Positions 59,787-64,000 of a stretch of DNA of 64,000 bases are shown here, piece by piece. Under the pieces are notes generated by a model that saw only the letters and a program-made list of their open reading frames with translations, had not been told where the DNA came from and ran no database searches. Location: assembly GCF_002975275.1 (NCBI RefSeq), contig NZ_PCOQ01000015.1, positions 86,679 through 150,678 of the forward strand. The letters run 5' to 3'. Origin of the DNA: Achromobacter sp. MYb9 (GTDB lineage: Bacteria > Pseudomonadota > Gammaproteobacteria > Burkholderiales > Burkholderiaceae_B). The number at the start of each line of letters is the position of its first letter. The stretch's first letter is position 1. Both the position numbers and the translations under genes were made by a program.

Positions 59787-59815
59787 CTGACGCGCCCCGG
59801 TCGCTTAAATATGAT
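59787..59815 (+). promoter_or_regulatory. sigma-70-type promoter before the flhD-like gene
   Basis: CTGACG (59787-59792), 17-bp spacer, TATGAT (59810-59815). The start codon is 126 bp downstream, leaving a leader that contains the CAAGCCC/GGGCTTG hairpin. Confidence 0.45.
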
Positions 59816-59940
59816 CGACTGACGCTACCGGCACGCAAGCCCCTCCCGGGCTTGGAATAGACGTTCCCACGAGGACGCCACGCGCCCTTTCCGCAGCGGC
59901 GGCGGCCGACGTGCGGAATCAACGAAGTCAGGGACGCCCG

Positions 59941-60255
59941 ATGCCGAAATCCAGCGAACTTCTGCGCGATATCCACGAAACGAACATGATGTATTTGCTG
60001 CTGCTGCAGCGCCTGGCTCGCACCGGCAACGCCGACGCCCTGGCCGGCCTGCTGATCTCGCAGCAAGCCTGCCAGTGGCTGGCCGCCCTATCGCACGACG
60101 ACTTGGCGAAAATGTCGCGGTGCAGCGTGTTGTTGGCGAAGCTGGATCTTGCGCCGCACCTGTTGTTATCGGCGCTTAGCCAAGGCATCGATGTCACGCT
60201 GGCCGCCCGGACAGCTGCCGCGCCGCCTGAACCGCATGTGGCGGGGATGCCTTAG
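59941..60255 (+). CDS. flhD: orphan FlhD-like transcriptional regulator
   Basis: 104 residues starting MPKSSELLRDIHETNMMYLLLLQRLA, the FlhD N-terminal dimer helix pattern (SELLxxIxxxNLxYLLLAQRL). It continues with LAALSHDDLAKMSRCSVLLAKLDL, the second conserved block. FlhD normally acts as FlhD4C2 with FlhC; no flhC or flagellar gene follows. The tail after residue 85 is Ala/Pro-rich and does not match. Function without FlhC is open; a regulator outside motility is possible. Confidence 0.75.
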   Translation: MPKSSELLRDIHETNMMYLLLLQRLARTGNADALAGLLISQQACQWLAALSHDDLAKMSRCSVLLAKLDLAPHLLLSALSQGIDVTLAARTAAAPPEPHVAGMP

Positions 60256-60659
60256 CCTTGCGCCGGTTCCAATGCGTCGTGGCAACAGACGCAGAGCTTG
60301 TTGCCGTCGGGGTCGCGGAAATAGGCGCCATAGTAGTTCGCGTGATACTCGGGCCGCAGCCCGGGCGGGCCTTCGCACGTTCCGCCCATCGACAGTGCCA
60401 GGGCGTGGCAACGGTCCACCGTTGCGCGGTCGGCCGCCATGAACGCGGTCATCTGCCCGTTGCCGGGCGTCGCGGCACGTCCGTCGTGCGGGGCGCTGAT
60501 CACGAAACGCGGCCTGTCGCCTTCGGCCGGCTGCCACCCCGCCCAGGGATGCTCGCGGTCCAGGAATCTGGGACGCAATCCAAGCGCCTCGGCTTGCGCG
60601 GAATAGAAGGCCAACGCGCGCTCGAAGTCGCCGACGCCAATGCAAACGTGTGAAAACAT
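60252..60659 (-). CDS. VOC/glyoxalase-family protein
   Basis: 135 residues in the paired beta-alpha-beta-beta-beta vicinal oxygen chelate fold: MFSHVCIGVGDFERALAFYSAQAEALG (first metal ligand His4), then NYYGAYFRDPDGNKLCVCCH (closing motif with YFRDPDGN). Likely a lactoylglutathione-lyase-like or dioxygenase-type single-chain protein acting as a dimer. Convergent with the FlhD-like gene, stops overlapping. Confidence 0.88.
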   Translation of the reverse strand: MFSHVCIGVGDFERALAFYSAQAEALGLRPRFLDREHPWAGWQPAEGDRPRFVISAPHDGRAATPGNGQMTAFMAADRATVDRCHALALSMGGTCEGPPGLRPEYHANYYGAYFRDPDGNKLCVCCHDALEPAQG

Positions 60660-60674
60660 GGAGCCTCTCGATAA

Positions 60675-61952
60675 TCAGTGGGTTTCCGCGATTATCCCAG
60701 TTCCGCGCTTCACGCTGCCACTCGTGCGCCATGCCAGCCCTGCGCTGATCAGCAACGCCAGCGCCAACAGGCCGCCCGCCATGGCCGCAACGCCGGGCCA
60801 TTGGCTGGTGGCCCAGAAATGGCCGCCCCACGCGCCCAGCACGCTGGACCCGACGTAATAGACCAACAGGTAGAGCGACGCGGCCAATGCCTTGTAGCCG
60901 CGCGCCATTTGCCCGACCCAACCGCTGGCCACCGCGTGCGCGGCAAAAAAACCGAAGGTGAAGAGGACGATCCCGGCGACCAGGATGGGCAGCGAATCCG
61001 ACAGCGTCAGCAGCAAGCCAGCCAGCGCCAATCCGGTGGCGGCGCACAGCATGGCCCCGCGGCCATGGCGGTCGGCCAGCCGGCCGAAGAACGTGGACGC
61101 GAAGATGCCCACGAGATACACAACGAAGATGAAGCCGATAAAAGTCTGGCTGAGCGAGAACGGCGGCAGCAACAACCTGAAGCCGACATAGTTGTAGAGG
61201 GTGACGAACGCGCCCATCAACAGGCCGCCCATCGCGAAGAGCGCGCATAGCGGGCCATTCTTCAAATGTGCGCCGACGCCGGCGCGCACGTCTGACGCCA
61301 CGCCGGCCCAGCCCCGCCCGCGTTGCGGCGTGAAACGGCGCGAGGCCGGTAGCAGCCAGACGAACAGCACGGCCGCGATCAAGCCCAGCAAGCCCAGCGT
61401 TCCCATCGCCGCGCGCCAGCCGAAGTGATCGGACACCAGGCCGGTGATGACGCGGCCCGACAAGCCACCGAAGGCGCTACCGCTGATATACAGGCCCATG
61501 ACGAAGCCCAGCGTATCGGGTTCGACCTCTTCGGCCAGATAGGCCATTGCCACCGCAGGCACGCCGCCCATCGCAACGCCCTGCAACGCACGTAGCGCAA
61601 GCAGGCTGTGCCAGTCTGGCGCCACGGCGGCGATCGTACCCAGCACGGCCGACGCAAAGAGCGATAGCGCCATCACGCGCTTGCGCGGCAAGGCCTGCGA
61701 AAACAGGCCGACGAAAAAGATGGCCACGGCAAGCAGACCGGTACACAGCGACAAGACCAGGCTGCTTTGCGCGGGCGACACGCCAAACGCCTGGGTGAAC
61801 ATCGGCATCAGCGGCTGCACGCAATACAGCAGGGAAAATGTAGAAAAGCCGGCGGCGAACAACGCCCACTGGGCGCGGCGCAGCCCCGGCGTGCCCCGCG
61901 CGAGATAGGCAGTGGGGGCTGAAGACGAAGGACTGGCGGTGGCGCTGGACAT
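60675..61952 (-). CDS. YnfM-type MFS transporter
   Basis: 425 residues with 12 TM helices. LRRAQWALFAAGFSTFSLLYCVQPLMP is the YnfM/arabinose-efflux-like TM1 signature; LVGLFSQALPRKRVMALSL and GRLADRHGRGAMLCA are motif A-like loops. Such proteins export small drugs or metabolites (E. coli YnfM: arabinose/acridine-type). Divergent from a LysR gene with a dyad between them, the usual arrangement of a ligand-induced efflux pump. Confidence 0.9.
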   Translation of the reverse strand: MSSATASPSSSAPTAYLARGTPGLRRAQWALFAAGFSTFSLLYCVQPLMPMFTQAFGVSPAQSSLVLSLCTGLLAVAIFFVGLFSQALPRKRVMALSLFASAVLGTIAAVAPDWHSLLALRALQGVAMGGVPAVAMAYLAEEVEPDTLGFVMGLYISGSAFGGLSGRVITGLVSDHFGWRAAMGTLGLLGLIAAVLFVWLLPASRRFTPQRGRGWAGVASDVRAGVGAHLKNGPLCALFAMGGLLMGAFVTLYNYVGFRLLLPPFSLSQTFIGFIFVVYLVGIFASTFFGRLADRHGRGAMLCAATGLALAGLLLTLSDSLPILVAGIVLFTFGFFAAHAVASGWVGQMARGYKALAASLYLLVYYVGSSVLGAWGGHFWATSQWPGVAAMAGGLLALALLISAGLAWRTSGSVKRGTGIIAETH

Positions 61953-62011
61953 CAGGATTCTCGGAATGGCATCGGGCGTATGGCCCGCACACTCAAAGTA
62001 GACTTTTCGCC

Positions 62012-62032
62012 TTCATATGTCCAATATATGAA
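62012..62032. promoter_or_regulatory. LysR-type dyad between ynfM-like and lysR genes
   Basis: TTCATAT-N7-ATATGAA is a perfect 7-bp-armed inverted repeat with the T-N11-A pattern inside, 26 bp before the LysR start and 60 bp before the MFS start. Expected autoregulatory and activation site. Confidence 0.7.
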
Positions 62033-62058
62033 ACTTGTACACCCTATACTTTAAAACG

Positions 62059-62958
62059 ATGGAACTCCGTCACCTGCGCTATTTCACCGCCGTGGCCGAA
62101 GAACTGCATTTCACCCGGGCCGCCGCGCGGCTGGGTATCGGACAGCCGCCGCTCAGCCAGCAGATCCAGCAGCTGGAACGGGAAATCGGCACGCCGTTGT
62201 TTCTGCGGCTGCCGCGCGGCATCGCCATGACCGAGGCCGGCGCCCAGTTTCTGGAGGACGCCAGGGCCATCCTGGCCAGCGCGGACCGTGCGATCGATAC
62301 CGCTCGCCGCCTGGGCCGCGGCGAACGCGGCGCGGTCACGGTCGGATTCACCGCGTCGGCGGTCTTCCACCCTTACCTGCCCCGCGCGATCCGCGCTTTT
62401 CGTGACCGCTATCCCGACGTCCGCGTCACGCTCACGGAGGGCAACACCATTTCGCTGCTGCGCGGCTTGCGGCTGGGCGAGGTCGACGTGGCCTTCGTGC
62501 GGCCTCCCTATTTGTTGGACCCGGAATTTGAATCCGAGCGCGTGCTGGACGAACCCATGCTGGTCGCCCTGCCTCCCGACCATCCCTTGAGCCGCCTGCC
62601 CAGCGTGCCCGTCACGGCGCTTGCCGACGAGGATTTCGTGCTCTATCCGCGCCCCATCGGCGCGGGGCTGTACGACGCCATCCTGTCCGCTTGCCAGCGG
62701 GCGGGCTTTATTCCGCGGGTAATTCAGGAGGCGCCGCAGATGGCCTCCATCGTCAGCCTCGTCGCTGCGGGCGTCGGCATTTCGGTGGTGCCGGCAGCCA
62801 TGCGCCACATGGGCGCCGAAGGCATCGAATACCGCCCTATCGAAGGCGACGCCCCGCACGCCCTGCTGGACATGGCTTACCGGCGCCGCGACCGTTCCGT
62901 CGCCGCCGTCAACGCCGTCGACATGCTGCGCCGGCTGGCTCACCCCGAACGCGCATGA
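62059..62958 (+). CDS. LysR-family transcriptional regulator
   Basis: 299 residues from the ATG at 62059 (MELRHLRYFTAVAEELHFTRAAARL). N-terminal wHTH with GQPPLSQQIQQLEREIG, then the periplasmic-binding-like effector domain (about 90-295). Divergent from and likely controlling the YnfM-type exporter through the dyad at 62012-62032. Effector unknown. Confidence 0.93.
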   Translation: MELRHLRYFTAVAEELHFTRAAARLGIGQPPLSQQIQQLEREIGTPLFLRLPRGIAMTEAGAQFLEDARAILASADRAIDTARRLGRGERGAVTVGFTASAVFHPYLPRAIRAFRDRYPDVRVTLTEGNTISLLRGLRLGEVDVAFVRPPYLLDPEFESERVLDEPMLVALPPDHPLSRLPSVPVTALADEDFVLYPRPIGAGLYDAILSACQRAGFIPRVIQEAPQMASIVSLVAAGVGISVVPAAMRHMGAEGIEYRPIEGDAPHALLDMAYRRRDRSVAAVNAVDMLRRLAHPERA

Positions 62959-63114
62959 TGCCCGCCACACGCACCGGCACGGTATTGCCCTGTCGCTTTT
63001 GAAATCTTCTGTAAAGCCGTGGCCAAGGACGCAGAGTAAATTGTCGCGCAATCGGTGATCCGTCCCTGAACCGGGCCGCAGCCTTGCCGAATCAACCTTC
63101 CTACAGGTGACTTA

Positions 63115-64000
63115 GTGCGACGTACTCTTCTGGCCCTGGCCATCGCAACGATTCCCGGCTTGGGCGTAGCCGCCGGGCTGGCTTCCTCCATTGGCGCAGT
63201 GACGGTCTATCAGGACCGCGCCGTGGTGACCCGGTCCGCCAGCAGTGAACTGGCCGCGGGCGAACATGAACTGGAGCTTGAGAACCTGCCTATCTCGCTG
63301 CAGGCAAACTCGCTGCAGGTATCAGCCAAAAGCACCGGCCAAGCCTCGTTGCTGGACGTCAAGGTGCGTGATGCCTTCCAGACCGATACCGCCAACGAAC
63401 GGGTCCGCACGCTACAGGAGCAAATGCGCAAGCTCGAGGCCCGGCAAGCCGAACTGGATGATGAGGCCGCGGTGCTGGACAACCAGCGCGAACTCGTCCT
63501 GATGATGCAGCGCGGTGCAACCGAACCCGCGAAGGAAGGCGCCCGCCTGACGCTGGACGAGCTGAAGGCGATCCAGACCCTTAGCGCCGACACCCTGGGC
63601 AAGACGCTGGCCAGCCTGCGCCAGGTCGCCGAACGCAAAGCCGTACTGGAACGCGAGATAGAGGCACTGCAAGGCCAGTTGGACATCATGCGCGGCCAGT
63701 TAAGCCGCCGCAGCAAGACCGTCACGCTGCGGATCAACCTCGCTCGCGCGGGCAAAGTGGATCTGGCCGTGTCATATGCCGTGGGCGGCGCCCGCTGGGC
63801 GCCTGCCTATGATGCGCGTTTGCGCCCTGCGGACCGCACGGTGGATCTGGGTTACTTCGGCGTCATCAGCCAGAACACGGGTGAAGACTGGAAGAACGTC
63901 AAGCTTACGTTGTCCACCGCCCGGCCTGCGCTGGGCGGCGGCGCCCCGACGCTGCAGCCGTGGATCATCGATGTCGCCGCTCCGCCCCCGCCGGCTCCCC
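63115..64000 (+). CDS. mucoidy inhibitor MuiA-like protein (DUF4140/DUF4139), truncated by window end
   Basis: Starts at GTG 63115 (RRTLLALAIATIPGLGVA signal-like, cleaved near GLA) with AGGTG upstream and runs open to 64000. DUF4140 N-terminal domain: SIGAVTVYQDRAVVTRSASSELAAGEHELELENLP. A coiled coil (about 100-195) follows, then the DUF4139 start: AVSYAVGGARWAPAYDARLRPADRTVDLGYFGVISQNTGEDWKNVKLTLSTARP. Related proteins affect mucoidy and envelope polysaccharides. The remaining C-terminal barrel lies outside the window. Confidence 0.85.
   Translation, partial: MRRTLLALAIATIPGLGVAAGLASSIGAVTVYQDRAVVTRSASSELAAGEHELELENLPISLQANSLQVSAKSTGQASLLDVKVRDAFQTDTANERVRTLQEQMRKLEARQAELDDEAAVLDNQRELVLMMQRGATEPAKEGARLTLDELKAIQTLSADTLGKTLASLRQVAERKAVLEREIEALQGQLDIMRGQLSRRSKTVTLRINLARAGKVDLAVSYAVGGARWAPAYDARLRPADRTVDLGYFGVISQNTGEDWKNVKLTLSTARPALGGGAPTLQPWIIDVAAPPPPAP

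Noticed and set aside
62975..62992. sigma-54-like CGGCACGGTATTGCC before the MuiA-like gene
   Set aside because: GG and GC are only 9 nt apart and the site is 120 bp from the start; spacing this short normally abolishes sigma-54 use.
1..64000. CRISPR arrays, rRNA, tRNA and insertion sequences
   Set aside because: No regularly spaced repeats, no tRNA-like cloverleaf or rRNA sequence and no transposase gene were recognised by reading; a dedicated search was not possible.

Overview
The window is a 64-kb piece of a GC-rich proteobacterial chromosome. Gene content (TctB/TctA carrier, KfrA-type DNA-binding protein, Gram-negative porin, DUF748, DUF1254/DUF1214, MocR, FUSC, gluconate-dehydrogenase-like GMC complex) fits Alcaligenaceae, most likely Achromobacter or Bordetella. 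That assignment is inference from gene families and base composition. No rRNA, tRNA, CRISPR array or insertion sequence was recognised.

Layout. 0-4.7 kb: the start of an S4-domain pseudouridine synthase, an AI-2E family permease, a small lipoprotein, and a KfrA / MerR / tyrosine-recombinase trio around an AT-rich palindromic intergenic region. 4.8-8.9 kb: a diguanylate cyclase, a porin, a spermidine-synthase-like protein and a 50-residue acidic protein. 9-23 kb: regulator-plus-target pairs (TetR/DUF1348, MarR/CynX-type MFS, MocR with GNAT and azoreductase), TctBA, a SelW-like protein, Bcr/CflA efflux, enoyl-CoA hydratase, ChrA, an orphan sensor kinase and an AhpD-like protein. 23-32 kb: a phenol-MetA-type outer membrane protein, a DUF1254/DUF1214 lipoprotein, a TerC-CBS-CorC protein and a three-gene GMC dehydrogenase/cytochrome c operon. 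32-43 kb: an MgtC pair behind a structured leader, a DUF2946/TonB-receptor pair, SulP behind a structured leader, a DUF748 protein, an EAL protein and a FUSC protein. 43-51 kb: a dense block of stress-type and small genes (USP, DUF3309, topoisomerase IB, Csp-like cysteine-rich protein, ElaB/YqjD-like protein, SDR, general-stress membrane protein, DUF378, several short polar proteins). 51-59 kb: a sigma-54 control module (NtrC-type regulator, receiver-less sigma-54 activator, a second-type rpoN, hybrid histidine kinase). 59-64 kb: DUF2325, an orphan FlhD, VOC, YnfM-type MFS with LysR, and the start of a MuiA-like protein.

The most striking feature is how the 51-59 kb module connects to the small genes. 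Thirteen good -24/-12 sites (GG-N10-GC, consensus TGGCACG-N4-TTGCT), plus one degenerate site, lie 30-100 bp upstream of short genes with strong Shine-Dalgarno sequences. They occur in the 45-56 kb block and also at 1.5, 8.9, 28.7 and 39.5 kb. One perfect site precedes the rpoN gene itself, and two pairs are back-to-back divergent promoters. The rpoN gene is outside the usual lptB-rpoN-hpf-ptsN neighbourhood and lies beside two activators that both carry GSFTGA instead of GAFTGA. I infer an autoregulated RpoN2 system that runs a stress-type regulon of small envelope, disordered and DNA-protecting proteins.
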